DNA of 64,000 nucleotides, from NCBI GenBank assembly GCA_965197005.1, contig OZ239982.1, forward strand, positions 682,001 through 746,000, in the 5' to 3' direction. The notes below the pieces were generated by a model. The model was given only the letters and a program-made list of their open reading frames with translations. It was not told the origin of the DNA and did not search any database. A program made the translations under genes and the position numbers. Within the stretch, counting starts at the first letter, position 1. Every line of letters starts with the position of its first letter. Source of the DNA: G965197005 sp965197005. Lineage in GTDB: Bacteria > Pseudomonadota > Gammaproteobacteria > Pseudomonadales > Oceanobacteraceae. Of this stretch, positions 36,078 to 44,875 are shown one piece after another.

Positions 36078-36809
36078 ATGAACAAACAGTATGTTCTTTG
36101 TTTGTTGGTGGCATTTGCCACCAACAGCTTTGCCGCAGATGGCTGGGTAAGTGTTAATAAAAAGCACCGTACTTCTAAGCGTCAATACAGTAAAAGCCAA
36201 CATAACTCAGCCTCTAACTCATTAGTAAACGACTTGCTTAATCAGGTACAAATGATGCAGCAAGAAATGTCAGAACTTAGAGGAATGATAGAACAGCAAG
36301 AAAATAAAGTTAGAATACTAGAAAGAAAGCAAAAAAGTGCTTATCAAGATGTTGATAAAAGACTACAAGCAATAGCTAAAAAAAGTGCGCAATCAAGTGC
36401 ACATACAACGGCCTCAAGTTCCTCTAAAAAAAATAGTAAAACAATCAGTTATAAAGAGGCAATGCAGTTAGTTAGGGAAAAAAAGTACACCCAAGCAATT
36501 ACCGCATTTGAGCAATTCTACAAAGCCAATCCCAACTCCTCTCTTGCTCCCAATGCTTTGTATTGGAAAGGCGAGATTCAAATGGTAAAGGGCAGCTTAA
36601 AACAAGCCAAATCAAGTTTTTTTCAAGTGACCAAACACTTCCCAACACATAGCAAAAGTGTTGATGCCAGCTATAAACTAGCTGTAATCAAGCACAGACA
36701 AGGTGATATAAAAGGTGCAAAACGAGATTTACAAAGACTGATTAAAAAACACTCAGGAAAATCTACACGCACCGTGAGGTTGGCGAAATCTTACTTAAAA
36801 CGTCTATAA
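36078..36809 (+). CDS. cpoB: Cell division coordinator CpoB (YbgF)
   Basis: The 243-residue protein starts at ATG 36078, 7 bp after pal, with a signal peptide ending near 'NSFA|ADG'. It has a short trimerising coiled coil (about 50-100, many Gln/Glu), a Ser-rich linker, and a TPR domain (about 125-243) with 'YKEAMQLVREKKYTQAITAF' and 'APNALYWKGE'. CpoB links Tol-Pal with peptidoglycan synthesis at the division site (known in E. coli). Confidence 0.92.
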   Translation: MNKQYVLCLLVAFATNSFAADGWVSVNKKHRTSKRQYSKSQHNSASNSLVNDLLNQVQMMQQEMSELRGMIEQQENKVRILERKQKSAYQDVDKRLQAIAKKSAQSSAHTTASSSSKKNSKTISYKEAMQLVREKKYTQAITAFEQFYKANPNSSLAPNALYWKGEIQMVKGSLKQAKSSFFQVTKHFPTHSKSVDASYKLAVIKHRQGDIKGAKRDLQRLIKKHSGKSTRTVRLAKSYLKRL

Positions 36810-36833
36810 ATACCATAAATTTACAAAAACCGC

Positions 36834-36861
36834 TTGCAGGTTTTGAAAATCTAGGTAATAT
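36834..36861 (+). promoter_or_regulatory. Candidate tRNA promoter with GC-rich discriminator
   Basis: TTGCAG at 36834-36839 and TAATAT at 36856-36861 are 16 bp apart. They are followed by a GC-rich stretch (GCGCC at 36864-36868), the discriminator type linked to stringent control of stable RNA genes. The first tRNA-Lys starts 15 bp downstream of the -10 box. Confidence 0.6.
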
Positions 36862-36876
36862 ATGCGCCTCGTTTGA

Positions 36877-36952
36877 GGGTCGTTAGCTCAGTTGGTAGAG
36901 CAGTTGACTTTTAATCAATTGGTCGATGGTTCGAATCCATCACGACCCACCA
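36877..36952 (+). tRNA. tRNA-Lys (anticodon UUU), copy 1
   Basis: The 76-nt gene folds as a complete cloverleaf with acceptor GGGTCGT / ACGACCC, anticodon loop CTTTTAA (anticodon TTT), the T-loop TTCGAAT and an encoded CCA end. It is nearly identical to E. coli tRNA-Lys. It differs from copy 2 at a single variable-loop base (T here, C there, position 47). Confidence 0.97.
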
Positions 36953-36981
36953 TTCAAACAAATATCTAGTATTTTCCTATT

Positions 36982-37057
36982 GGGTCGTTAGCTCAGTTGG
37001 TAGAGCAGTTGACTTTTAATCAATTGGCCGATGGTTCGAATCCATCACGACCCACCA
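36982..37057 (+). tRNA. tRNA-Lys (anticodon UUU), copy 2
   Basis: The 76-nt gene has the same cloverleaf and anticodon as copy 1, with encoded CCA, 29 bp downstream and probably on the same transcript. It matches copy 1 at 75 of 76 positions; the difference is C instead of T in the variable loop. Confidence 0.97.
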
Positions 37058-37173
37058 ATATATCTTAAGCACATTCATTTGCATGCAAACAAATTTAGAT
37101 TTCTAATGAGAGAAAACGCAACTTTGTGTTATAGTTCATGGATAAATGATAAAGACTAAGCAAGCCCTTTACG

Positions 37174-38211
37174 ATGATTGATGAGAGTACAAAACAACAG
37201 CAACGTGCATTAATTCATAATTATTGGCAAAACGAAAAGTATGCTGATATGCCGCAGGATCAAGCGCAATTAGAAGTGCAAATTGCAACTGAATTAAAAA
37301 AACAAGATGCCGCTTTAGTTGCCCATTATTACACCGCACCTGAAATTCAAGCGTTGGCTGAAAAAACCGGTGGTTGTGTGTCGGATTCTTTGGAAATGGC
37401 ACGCTTTGGACGAGATCACTCTGCCCAAACCCTAATTGTTGCAGGGGTTAAGTTTATGGGAGAGACAGCAAAGATTTTAAGTCCCGAAAAAACCATCTTA
37501 ATGCCAAATTTAGAGGCAACCTGCTCTTTAGATTTAGGCTGTCCTATTGATGAATTTAGTCAATTTTGTGATCGCTATCCAGATAGAACGGTTGTTGTTT
37601 ATGCCAATACTTCCGCAGCGGTTAAAGCACGGGCTGATTGGGTTGTTACCTCCAGTATTGCTTTGGAGGTTATTCGCCATCTTGATGCCCAAGGCAAGAC
37701 ATTTATCTGGGCACCCGATAAACACCTTGGTGGCTATATTCAACAACAAACTCAAGCAGATATGATTTTATGGGACAGTGCCTGTATTGTACATGAAGAA
37801 TTTAAAGCCAAAGGTGTGCTGGATTTAAAGAAAGTATACCCTGATGCAGCAATTTTAGTGCACCCAGAGTCGCCACAGGCGGTGGTAGATTTAGCCGATG
37901 TTGTTGGTTCAACCAGCCAAATTATTCATGCGGCACAGCATTTAGATAATGACACGATGATTGTCGCTACAGATAAAGCCATTTTTTATAAAATGCAGCA
38001 AGCAGCACCAAATAAACGCTTGATTGAAGCCCCTACAGGAGGTGATGGTGCAACTTGCAAGAGTTGTGCTCATTGTCCTTGGATGGGTATGAACCATTTG
38101 CAAAATATTTTATACGCCCTGCAAACAGGTAGCGGAGAAATAAGTGTTGAAGAGCGTTTACGCCAGAAAGCCAGTATCAGTTTAGGTCGCATGCTTAGCT
38201 TTAAGGCTTAG
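37174..38211 (+). CDS. nadA: Quinolinate synthase A
   Basis: This 345-residue [4Fe-4S] enzyme condenses iminoaspartate with dihydroxyacetone phosphate in NAD synthesis. Cluster cysteines are Cys117 ('[10 protein letters not shown]'), Cys204 ('DSACIVHEE') and the C-terminal CxxCxxC at Cys295, Cys298 and Cys301 ('[12 protein letters not shown]'). The N-terminal '[14 protein letters not shown]' is also family-typical. It is 13 bp before rsmJ and 116 bp after the tRNA pair. Confidence 0.95.
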   Translation: MIDESTKQQQRALIHNYWQNEKYADMPQDQAQLEVQIATELKKQDAALVAHYYTAPEIQALAEKTGGCVSDSLEMARFGRDHSAQTLIVAGVKFMGETAKILSPEKTILMPNLEATCSLDLGCPIDEFSQFCDRYPDRTVVVYANTSAAVKARADWVVTSSIALEVIRHLDAQGKTFIWAPDKHLGGYIQQQTQADMILWDSACIVHEEFKAKGVLDLKKVYPDAAILVHPESPQAVVDLADVVGSTSQIIHAAQHLDNDTMIVATDKAIFYKMQQAAPNKRLIEAPTGGDGATCKSCAHCPWMGMNHLQNILYALQTGSGEISVEERLRQKASISLGRMLSFKA

Positions 38212-38224
38212 TATTGGCACGTTA

Positions 38225-39013
38225 ATGACAGCAAATATTTTATATGTATCAGAATTGTCGCAACAATTGCTAGGGCAGGAATATGCCCAGCAATTTGCGT
38301 TTGACATCAGATATCAACCCCCTTTGTCTCAGCTTAACTATTATCTTTGTTTACAAACAAAGGGTTTGTTTTTGCATAACAATCAAGATAATGAAACACT
38401 ATGTGTAGATTTTTTAGCAGGTAAGCAGGCGCATCGGTTTTATTTTGGTGGGGGGCAAGGGCAGGATATCGCCAAGGCGGTGGGAGTGAGTCAATACAAA
38501 CCGACGGTATTGGATTTAACAGCGGGTTTGGCGCAAGATGCTTTTGTGCTTGCTGCACTGGGGTGTCAGGTGCATGCTTGTGAAAAACAACCCGTTATTG
38601 CGGCTTTGGTTTTAGATGCGCTTAAACGTGCATTGGCGGCGTCAGATGAGCAATACTTAGCCATTCAAGATGCACTTAAACGCTTAGAATATCAATTTAT
38701 TAATGCACAAGATTATTTGCAGCAATGCAATACTCGTTTTGATGTGATTTACCTTGATCCAATGTTTGAGGCAGGTAGCTATGCAAAATCACAGGTAAAA
38801 AAAGAAGCAAAGGCGTTGCGCTTACTTGCTCAAGATCCATTTGATGCACAACAGTTATTGGTATTGGCGTTGCAACATGCTCGCTGTCGAGTGGTGGTCA
38901 AACGTCCTAAAAAGGGCGAATTTTTAGCTCAAAAAACGCCCAGTTTTCAGATTAAAGGTAAGTCTAATCGTTATGATGTTTATGTATTGCAGCAGGTCAA
39001 AGCAGGCAATTAG
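38225..39013 (+). CDS. rsmJ: 16S rRNA (guanine1516-N2)-methyltransferase RsmJ
   Basis: The 262-residue SAM-dependent enzyme has motif I 'VLDLTAGLAQDAF' and acidic 'ACEKQP'. The catalytic-type 'IYLDPMFEAGSYAKS' has the usual DPMFP replaced by DPMFE, and the C-terminal 'VVVKRPKKGEFLA' is conserved. RsmJ methylates G1516 of 16S rRNA in E. coli. It overlaps the convergent plsB gene by 4 bp at the stop codons. Confidence 0.92.
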   Translation: MTANILYVSELSQQLLGQEYAQQFAFDIRYQPPLSQLNYYLCLQTKGLFLHNNQDNETLCVDFLAGKQAHRFYFGGGQGQDIAKAVGVSQYKPTVLDLTAGLAQDAFVLAALGCQVHACEKQPVIAALVLDALKRALAASDEQYLAIQDALKRLEYQFINAQDYLQQCNTRFDVIYLDPMFEAGSYAKSQVKKEAKALRLLAQDPFDAQQLLVLALQHARCRVVVKRPKKGEFLAQKTPSFQIKGKSNRYDVYVLQQVKAGN

Positions 39014-41496
39014 TTTAAACCATCATTTTCTGCGGCGACGTGCACAATACTTTGCTGTAGTTCGCCACTTAATAAAGCCTCTATTTGTGCTCTAAATTCT
39101 TTTAGACTATCGGCAAAGCACAGTTTTTTCTCTTTATCTAAAGTAAGGCGTTGCTCTTGTAATAATTGATTAATTAAGGTTCTAAATAAATGTTTATCAA
39201 AAAATTCAGGCGCATTCATGCCGTATAGTATGGTAATACGCTGTGCTAATAAGGTGCAGCGTTGCTCTAGTTCCTCACAGGTAATTACCCCACTGCCATT
39301 TAGTTCTAGCAGTTTTAGAGTTAGATAATAGCGAGTCAGTGTTTGCAGTAGGTGTTCTGCTAGGCTTTTGAGTTTATTTTGTTTTGGGTCGCTAGCAGGT
39401 ACGCCATGATAGTTTTGACCTTGAATGACTAAATAGCCCATTTTCGAGAGTATATTAAGCCAAATCTCAACTTGTTGATTAATTTCATCGAGTGACCATA
39501 TTAAAAATAATTCAGCTTTGATATAAGGGTACAGCAAGCGGATTTTAGCTTGGGCTTCCTCTTTATTAAAACAGCGATTATTTACAAATAGGCAGCAAAT
39601 TAAAGAGGGTAGGGCGAAAAGATGCAATACATTGTTGCGATAGTAGGTTAATAAAATGGCTTGACGTTCATCTGTTTGAATGATGTCTCCAAGTTCATGG
39701 TGACTGCGGTTAACTAAGTTCAGTGCTTCCGCGTGAGTGACCCAGTTTTTTGCGCCATCTTGGGGTAGCGTGAGCAAGTTGCTATATGGGTGAGCTTGCA
39801 TTAATTGGTAATAGCTTTGCATGTGAGCCATGAGTTGTTGCTCATCACGGGCTTGGCGTTGCGCTGGTAATAATGCCAATGCTAATAAATTAATGGGGTT
39901 TATAGATGCGGCTTGGTTTATGCCTGTAACGACTTGATTGGCAAGTGCATCAATAAATTTAAAGCCCCAGTTTGGTCGGTAATCAATATCTTGGTAGTCT
40001 TGCTTTTGCCAGTCAGGTTGTAGTTGATTGAGTTGTTCATTTAAATAGATGGGGTTGCCAAAGGTAACATAGACTTTACCAAAAGAATTTTTGAGTGCTC
40101 GTACGGTACGTATCAAGCCAAGCACGGATTCTTTTTTCTTTTTTTGTCCTTTAAGTTCATTGAGATAGCTATTTGCTTCTAATACTTTTTCATAACCAGT
40201 ATAAACAGGAATAAATACAATGGGTTTTTCATGGTCACGTAAATAACTTCTTAGGGTCATTGCCAGCATGCCTGCTTTGGGTGTGAGAGTTCGTCCTGTA
40301 CGACTGCGACCACCTTCTACAAAATATTCAGCACTGTAGCCTTGCGAAAAGACACTGTGGAGATATTCATCAAAAACAGCGGCATAAAGGGGGTTGTCTT
40401 TAAATGAGCGGCGTAAAAAGAAAGCACCACCACGTCTTAAAATAGAACCAATAATAGGCATATTAAGGTTAATACCTGCGGCAATTTGGGGTAGTTGCAA
40501 ACCACGAGTATATAGCACATAAGATAATAACAGATAATCAATATGGCTACGATGACAGGGAACATAGATGATTTCATGTCCTTGGGTATTGGTTTTTATG
40601 GTTTCTAAGTTATGTACTTGAATGCCGTTATAGAGCTTGTTCCATAACCAGATAAGCAATACTTCTAAAAACCGTATGGTTGTATAAGAAATATTAGAGG
40701 CAATTTCATCTGCATATTTTAAAGCTCTTTGGCGGGCTTTGGCTTTGCTGATTTTTTTTACTTGGGTCTCTTTTAAAATGGCTTTTTGTACTAAGGGGCG
40801 GTTAGGTATTTTAGTGACCAGTGTGCGTCTATGAGAAAGCTCAGGACCAATGACACTGGCAGTAACCTGTTTATTGTGCACTCTTAAAATGCGTGCCAGT
40901 TTATGGGCGGCGCGTTGAGGGGAGTTGCTATCTTGAATGAGTTGACGCACGGAAATAGAGTCGCTTAAATGCACAAAGGTATTACGACCATTTAATAAAA
41001 TGGCCATAAAGGTAGCCAGTCGTCCACCGATTGTTCCGCTATTTTGTAACCATATTTTTAAAAAAGAACGCTCTTTTTGTGGACCTCGTCCCCAAAAAAT
41101 GCGTACGGGTATCACTTGAATGTCCTGTGTTGGATTGTCTTGTAGCCATTGGATTTTTTTATTAAGGCTTTTTGCCACTACAGGTATGGGTTTGCGCCTA
41201 AAAGTAAGCATACTGCTCTGATATAAGTGAAAAAATGCCATACCAGGGGGCATGCTGCCTTGAGTTACTTTGCTTTTTTGATACAAAGGGCGATGCCAGC
41301 CAAATTGCTGACTAAGTTGATCAATTAAGAGTCTTTCGGCATGGGAAGAGTATAATAATGCATATAATTTATGCTTGTTGCTGTGGTTTTCTATCTCAGT
41401 GACTTCTTTGCCAATGATTTTGGTTTTAATTAAATGGGCTAAAATCCACTGTTGAGTTTTTAAAATAGCATGACGAAAATAGATAAAAGGATTCAT
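39010..41496 (-). CDS. plsB: Glycerol-3-phosphate O-acyltransferase PlsB
   Basis: This 828-residue inner-membrane-associated enzyme makes the first acyl transfer in phospholipid synthesis. The HX4D catalytic motif is His315-Asp320 in 'CHRSHIDYLLLS'. 'FVEGGRSRTGRTLTPKAGM' follows about 80 residues later, and the length matches PlsB (about 800). The start is the ATG at 41496, 12 bp after slyX. The two are probably one operon. Confidence 0.95.
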   Translation of the reverse strand: MNPFIYFRHAILKTQQWILAHLIKTKIIGKEVTEIENHSNKHKLYALLYSSHAERLLIDQLSQQFGWHRPLYQKSKVTQGSMPPGMAFFHLYQSSMLTFRRKPIPVVAKSLNKKIQWLQDNPTQDIQVIPVRIFWGRGPQKERSFLKIWLQNSGTIGGRLATFMAILLNGRNTFVHLSDSISVRQLIQDSNSPQRAAHKLARILRVHNKQVTASVIGPELSHRRTLVTKIPNRPLVQKAILKETQVKKISKAKARQRALKYADEIASNISYTTIRFLEVLLIWLWNKLYNGIQVHNLETIKTNTQGHEIIYVPCHRSHIDYLLLSYVLYTRGLQLPQIAAGINLNMPIIGSILRRGGAFFLRRSFKDNPLYAAVFDEYLHSVFSQGYSAEYFVEGGRSRTGRTLTPKAGMLAMTLRSYLRDHEKPIVFIPVYTGYEKVLEANSYLNELKGQKKKKESVLGLIRTVRALKNSFGKVYVTFGNPIYLNEQLNQLQPDWQKQDYQDIDYRPNWGFKFIDALANQVVTGINQAASINPINLLALALLPAQRQARDEQQLMAHMQSYYQLMQAHPYSNLLTLPQDGAKNWVTHAEALNLVNRSHHELGDIIQTDERQAILLTYYRNNVLHLFALPSLICCLFVNNRCFNKEEAQAKIRLLYPYIKAELFLIWSLDEINQQVEIWLNILSKMGYLVIQGQNYHGVPASDPKQNKLKSLAEHLLQTLTRYYLTLKLLELNGSGVITCEELEQRCTLLAQRITILYGMNAPEFFDKHLFRTLINQLLQEQRLTLDKEKKLCFADSLKEFRAQIEALLSGELQQSIVHVAAENDGLN

Positions 41497-41508
41497 AGGA
41501 TTACTACA

Positions 41509-41709
41509 TCAATAATGGGGTGGCGGTTCGTTGTTTGGTAACGCTGAGCTGCCATTGTTTGGTTGTTCAATTTTCTGATTTAATATTTTGATAAGCTGCT
41601 TGAGAAAATCTATATCTTTGCGCATGTTATAATTGCTTTTTTCTAGAGCTATGATGGATTGCTCTGCTAGGTATAGGCGATGTTGCAAATCAAGGAGTTG
41701 TTGTTGCAT
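41509..41709 (-). CDS. slyX: SlyX-family protein
   Basis: The 66-residue coiled-coil protein is rich in Leu/Gln, with heptads to about residue 45 and the characteristic C-terminal end 'PPPHY'. SlyX family proteins are widespread in gammaproteobacteria without a known function. It lies upstream of plsB on the same strand. Confidence 0.85.
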   Translation of the reverse strand: MQQQLLDLQHRLYLAEQSIIALEKSNYNMRKDIDFLKQLIKILNQKIEQPNNGSSALPNNEPPPHY

Positions 41710-42073
41710 TTTAATGTGTTATCCCAATTTTTTATGGCAATTATGTTACATTTTTATCATCAGTAAGATAAATTATGCCAGTTATTGAGATAATTAAGAA
41801 CCTATTTTTAATATATTGATAAATTCAAGAAAAGAATGAAATGATGGCGTTTATAATATATGCTATTTTGTTTGTGCTAGGGTTTGTCTTTTAATTAGAG
41901 CGTATATAAGTATGATGCTTTTATTAAAGGTGGGTGTGAGTGATAAAATTTTTTGTATTTAGATTATTTTTTAGGAGGAAAAAACGCGATAGAGTAAAAT
42001 CAATTCTACCCAATGGTAAATTAATATATAATAATAAGTAAGTTGGTTTTAAATTAATTTTTAGGTATGTTAA
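41710..42073. other. Intergenic region between slyX and the cold-shock-domain gene
   Basis: This 364-bp AT-rich gap between two divergent genes should contain both promoters. A TATAAT at 42027-42032 lies 42 bp before the cold-shock gene start, without a clear -35. A short GTG frame of 33 codons (41940-42041) begins after an AAGG stretch and encodes a basic hydrophobic peptide. No RNA gene was recognised. Confidence 0.5.
41940..42041 (+). CDS. Possible 33-residue basic membrane peptide (weak)
   Basis: The frame starts at GTG with AAGG about 9 nt upstream and ends with TAA. The peptide has a short hydrophobic N-terminus (IKFFVFRLFF), then 'RRKKRDRVK' and 'ILPNGKLIYNNK'. It may be chance. Support is only the ribosome-binding-like spacing and the membrane-like composition; there is no homology to cite. 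Confidence 0.18.
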   Translation: MIKFFVFRLFFRRKKRDRVKSILPNGKLIYNNK

Positions 42074-42568
42074 ATGAATAAATTATTTTTAAGAAAAGTA
42101 TTATTGGCGTTATTGTTGGCAGTAGCTATGCCATTTATTGTGTTGTTTGTAGTTTCTTTTGTAAAAACGGAGTTGGTTTTAAGTGCAGGCAATGCATTGA
42201 GTTTTTCAGCGTTGCTAAATATGCAAGGAGCAATGGTCTTAATCTTGCTTTTGGCAGTGATTGGCTTTGTGCTTAATCTATTAATGCTGTTTTTTACATT
42301 GCCTCGCCGCCGCCGTTATCGTCCTATCGGCACGTTGGTTGAAGATGATATTGATGATGGACGTGAACGTGGTGCGGTTAAATGGTTCAATGTGAAAAAA
42401 GGCTTTGGTTTTATTACTTGGGATAATGGCGAGGACGTTTTTGTACACTTTCGCTCTATTCGTGGGGAAGGACACCGCTCTTTAAATGAAGGACAAAAGG
42501 TTAAGTTTCAAGTCGTATCTGGACGCAAAGGATTACAAGCAGAAGATGTGTCTGCAGTTAAAGATTAA
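42074..42568 (+). CDS. Membrane-anchored cold-shock-domain protein
   Basis: The 164-residue protein has two N-terminal membrane helices (about 8-32 and 50-76) and a basic turn 'RRRRYRP'. An acidic linker leads to a complete cold-shock domain (about 98-162) with the RNP1 motif 'KGFGFITW' and RNP2-like 'DVFVHFRSI'. Cold-shock domains bind single-stranded RNA or DNA. Most bacterial Csp proteins are about 70 residues and soluble, so tethering to the membrane is unusual. It ends before a terminator shared with the convergent phosphodiesterase gene. Confidence 0.88.
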   Translation: MNKLFLRKVLLALLLAVAMPFIVLFVVSFVKTELVLSAGNALSFSALLNMQGAMVLILLLAVIGFVLNLLMLFFTLPRRRRYRPIGTLVEDDIDDGRERGAVKWFNVKKGFGFITWDNGEDVFVHFRSIRGEGHRSLNEGQKVKFQVVSGRKGLQAEDVSAVKD

Positions 42569-42586
42569 GCAGATAGAGCATTTTTT

Positions 42587-42622
42587 AAAAAGCAGAGATT
42601 TAATCATTCTCTGCTTTTTTTT
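42587..42622. terminator. Bidirectional terminator between the cold-shock and ugpQ-like genes
   Basis: An 8-bp stem AGCAGAGA (42591-42598) / TCTCTGCT (42608-42615) has A-runs before and a T-run of nine after it on the plus strand. It overlaps the last codons and stop of the convergent gene and should stop transcription from both sides. Confidence 0.85.
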
Positions 42623-43358
42623 TGCCTATGAGTAAATCAGGATAATCACTAAAAACAGCGGTAATGCCTAAATTAAAAAGTCGCTGTGCCGTTTGTGGAT
42701 TATTGACGGTATATGCTAATAGAGGCATGTTTTGCGTGAGCATTTTTTTGATTTTTTCCTCTGTGTTTTTTGCTGCATCAAAATGTAATCCGCTGGCATT
42801 CACTTCTTTTAATAAAGGGATACAGTCACTATGTATTTCTTCTACTAAAACCGCTCTGGGGTGTTGTGCGAGTGATTTTTTAATTAGCATTAAACTTTTA
42901 ATACTGAAGCTGCTAAAAAGCAAATGAGGCAGCTTGGTATATGCTTGCAAACATTGAACAATGGCATGAATGGTTGCTTGTTCATATCCTTGTTCTGGCT
43001 TAATCTCAAGGTTTAAAGAAAGGTGTTGTTGTAAGGCCAAATCTAATAGCTCTGTCAGTGTCAGTATGGGCTCTTTGGCGTAGCTAGGTGCAAACCATGC
43101 TCCAAAATCTAAATGTTGCAGTTGCTGGTATGAGGTTTCTACCAGCTTTCCTGAGCCATTACTGCAACGCTCTAAATGACTGTCATGAAAAATAACTGGC
43201 TGTTCGTCGGCACTAATTGCAACATCAACTTCAATCCAGTTAAGTCCCATTTTTGCTGCTTTTTTAATGGCACTAGCAGTATTTTCAGGCGCATAGGCAC
43301 TGCCACCTCGATGGGCAATAATTTGTTGGTGAATGTTAAAGTAGGGATTTTTTTTCAT
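42600..43358 (-). CDS. Glycerophosphodiester phosphodiesterase (UgpQ-like)
   Basis: The 252-residue TIM-barrel enzyme has no signal peptide, so it is probably cytosolic. Active-site residues are His16 in 'IAHRGGSAYAPENT', the metal-binding Glu43 and Asp45 in 'WIEVDVAIS', and His58 in 'VIFHDSHLERC'. It hydrolyses glycerophosphodiesters to glycerol-3-phosphate and an alcohol. The product would feed PlsB, encoded nearby, though the two genes are in separate transcription units. Confidence 0.92.
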   Translation of the reverse strand: MKKNPYFNIHQQIIAHRGGSAYAPENTASAIKKAAKMGLNWIEVDVAISADEQPVIFHDSHLERCSNGSGKLVETSYQQLQHLDFGAWFAPSYAKEPILTLTELLDLALQQHLSLNLEIKPEQGYEQATIHAIVQCLQAYTKLPHLLFSSFSIKSLMLIKKSLAQHPRAVLVEEIHSDCIPLLKEVNASGLHFDAAKNTEEKIKKMLTQNMPLLAYTVNNPQTAQRLFNLGITAVFSDYPDLLIGKKKAEND

Positions 43359-43533
43359 GCTGTATTCAGGGTTTAAATATGCTAAGTAGTGTATCGTTAA
43401 ACTGCTTACAAATAAATCAATGTATGGCTTAGATAGAGGTTTCTATTTCGGCGGATAAATAAATTCATTTGCAAACCAGCAAAAGGGTGCTTAAATATTC
43501 GCTGAATTTTATATTTAAGGTACTCTAAGAAAG

Positions 43534-43902
43534 ATGCAACCGTTAGCTATATTCTTGCAAAATTCACCTTTTGCTGGCTCTGGACAGCGCTTGGCATTGC
43601 AATTTTTGCAGGCTTGTCTGTTGTCAGAAAAAGCCGTATCAAGGGTGTTTTTTTATCAAGATGCGGTATTAACCGCCAGTTTGTTGTTGCCTAAAAATGC
43701 TCAAGGCTTGTCTTTAGGTGACGAGTTTGCCGTTGTTGCAGATGCTTATAATCTACCTTTGCAGCTATGTATTGCCAGTGCCAGTCGGAGAGGGCTGGTA
43801 GATGCTCAGGGGCATGAGCATATACACCCAAGGTTTTCGATAGTAGGGCTAGGAGAACTGGCTCAAGCTGGCTCAACGCCTGAAAAAATAGTGAGTTTTT
43901 AA
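43534..43902 (+). CDS. tusD: Sulfurtransferase subunit TusD (DsrE-like)
   Basis: The 122-residue protein has the persulfide cysteine Cys79 in 'LQLCIASASRRG', corresponding to E. coli TusD Cys78. TusBCD accepts sulfur from TusA and passes it to TusE for mnm5s2U34 synthesis in tRNA (established). It overlaps tusC by one base, and the order D-C-B-E is the standard one. Confidence 0.92.
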   Translation: MQPLAIFLQNSPFAGSGQRLALQFLQACLLSEKAVSRVFFYQDAVLTASLLLPKNAQGLSLGDEFAVVADAYNLPLQLCIASASRRGLVDAQGHEHIHPRFSIVGLGELAQAGSTPEKIVSF

Positions 43903-44222
43903 TGGCTCATTTTGTTATTAGCATTCAAAATCCCGTTGATGAATACTTAGAACCTATGGAATTAGCATTGGCATTGGCTGCATTTGAGCATAGCATTAGC
44001 TTGGTTTTTATTCGCCAAGGTTTGAGCTGGCTTACACCCAACCAACAACCTAGGGTTGAGGGGGCAAAATCGCCATCTAAATTATTAAAATCATTGCCTT
44101 TGTTTGGCATTGAAAATTGCTATGCACTGACTTCTCAGATTGATTTGCCGCAGGTTAGCTGTATTAGTAATGCCACATATCAGCAGCTCTTACAAAGTGC
44201 AGATAATCATTTTAGCTTTTAG
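43902..44222 (+). CDS. tusC: Sulfurtransferase subunit TusC (DsrF-like)
   Basis: The 106-residue DsrE/F-fold protein has the typical middle segment 'AAFEHSISLVFIRQGLSWL'. It forms the TusBCD hexamer. It follows tusD directly and precedes tusB, with its stop about 8 bp before the tusB ATG at 44231. Confidence 0.88.
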   Translation: MAHFVISIQNPVDEYLEPMELALALAAFEHSISLVFIRQGLSWLTPNQQPRVEGAKSPSKLLKSLPLFGIENCYALTSQIDLPQVSCISNATYQQLLQSADNHFSF

Positions 44223-44230
44223 GATTGCGT

Positions 44231-44482
44231 ATGTTAGTACATCAGATTTTTAGTGCAGATGTTGCCTTAGAAACGACCTTATTAAATAAAGAAGATAAAA
44301 TATTATTGCTTGGCGATGGGGTCTATTGGCAAGCGGATTTGCCGCTGGCTTGTGAGCTGTATTATTTGACTTTAGATGCTCAAATAAGAGCTCTGAGTAT
44401 GCCGTCATTTGCTCATGCGCTTGATGATAAGGCATGGGTTGAGTTAATCGCCCAAGCACAAGCAGTAAAAAGTTGGTTTTAG
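44231..44482 (+). CDS. tusB: Sulfurtransferase subunit TusB (DsrH-like)
   Basis: The 83-residue protein starts at ATG 44231 ('MLVHQIFSADVALETTL'); a TTG two codons earlier extends the frame but is not needed. The 'ILLLGDGVYWQ' strand is the family core. The usual conserved small-subunit cysteine of sulfur oxidisers is not needed in TusB. It lies 1 bp before tusE. Confidence 0.85.
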   Translation: MLVHQIFSADVALETTLLNKEDKILLLGDGVYWQADLPLACELYYLTLDAQIRALSMPSFAHALDDKAWVELIAQAQAVKSWF

Positions 44483-44483
44483 T

Positions 44484-44804
44484 ATGAGCGCACTTAAAGA
44501 CATAACAGATGAGCAGGGTTTTTTGCAGGACAGTCATCTATGGAATAAGGAAGTTGCACAGCAATTAGCAGCACAAAATGGCATTCATCTAACCGAAGCG
44601 CACTGGGAAATCATATTTGCTGTCAGAAAATTTTATGCCGAGTTTGATTTGTCGCCACCTATGCGCCCACTTTGTAAATTCTTGCGGCAAAATTTAGGTG
44701 CAGATAAGGCAACCAGTTTGTATTTATTGGGTTTATTTCCCGATAGCCCAGCAAAGTTAGCTGCCAAAATAGCAGGTTTGCCAAAGCCTGATAATTGCTT
44801 GTAG
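44484..44804 (+). CDS. tusE: Sulfur relay protein TusE (DsrC family)
   Basis: The 106-residue protein ends with the family's sulfur-carrying C-terminal cysteine (Cys105 in 'LPKPDNCL') and contains 'DLSPPMRPLCKFLRQ'. It lacks the second conserved cysteine of true sulfite-reductase DsrC, consistent with the tRNA thiolation role. It closes the tusDCBE operon and converges on gltA. Confidence 0.9.
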   Translation: MSALKDITDEQGFLQDSHLWNKEVAQQLAAQNGIHLTEAHWEIIFAVRKFYAEFDLSPPMRPLCKFLRQNLGADKATSLYLLGLFPDSPAKLAAKIAGLPKPDNCL

Positions 44805-44831
44805 TACTTTTAATGCAGAGATGAAATTTGC

Positions 44832-44875
44832 AATACCGTCCTTGGTATTAATTAGATAGCAGAATTATCTGCTAT
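44832..44875. terminator. Tandem hairpins between convergent tusE and gltA
   Basis: Two hairpins are seen: AATACC / GGTATT (44832-44837 and 44844-44849) and a perfect 8-bp ATAGCAGA / TCTGCTAT (44856-44863 and 44868-44875) with an ATTA loop. The second includes the gltA stop codon. They lack long T-tracts, so they may act as weak or mRNA-end-stabilising structures rather than strong terminators. Confidence 0.5.
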
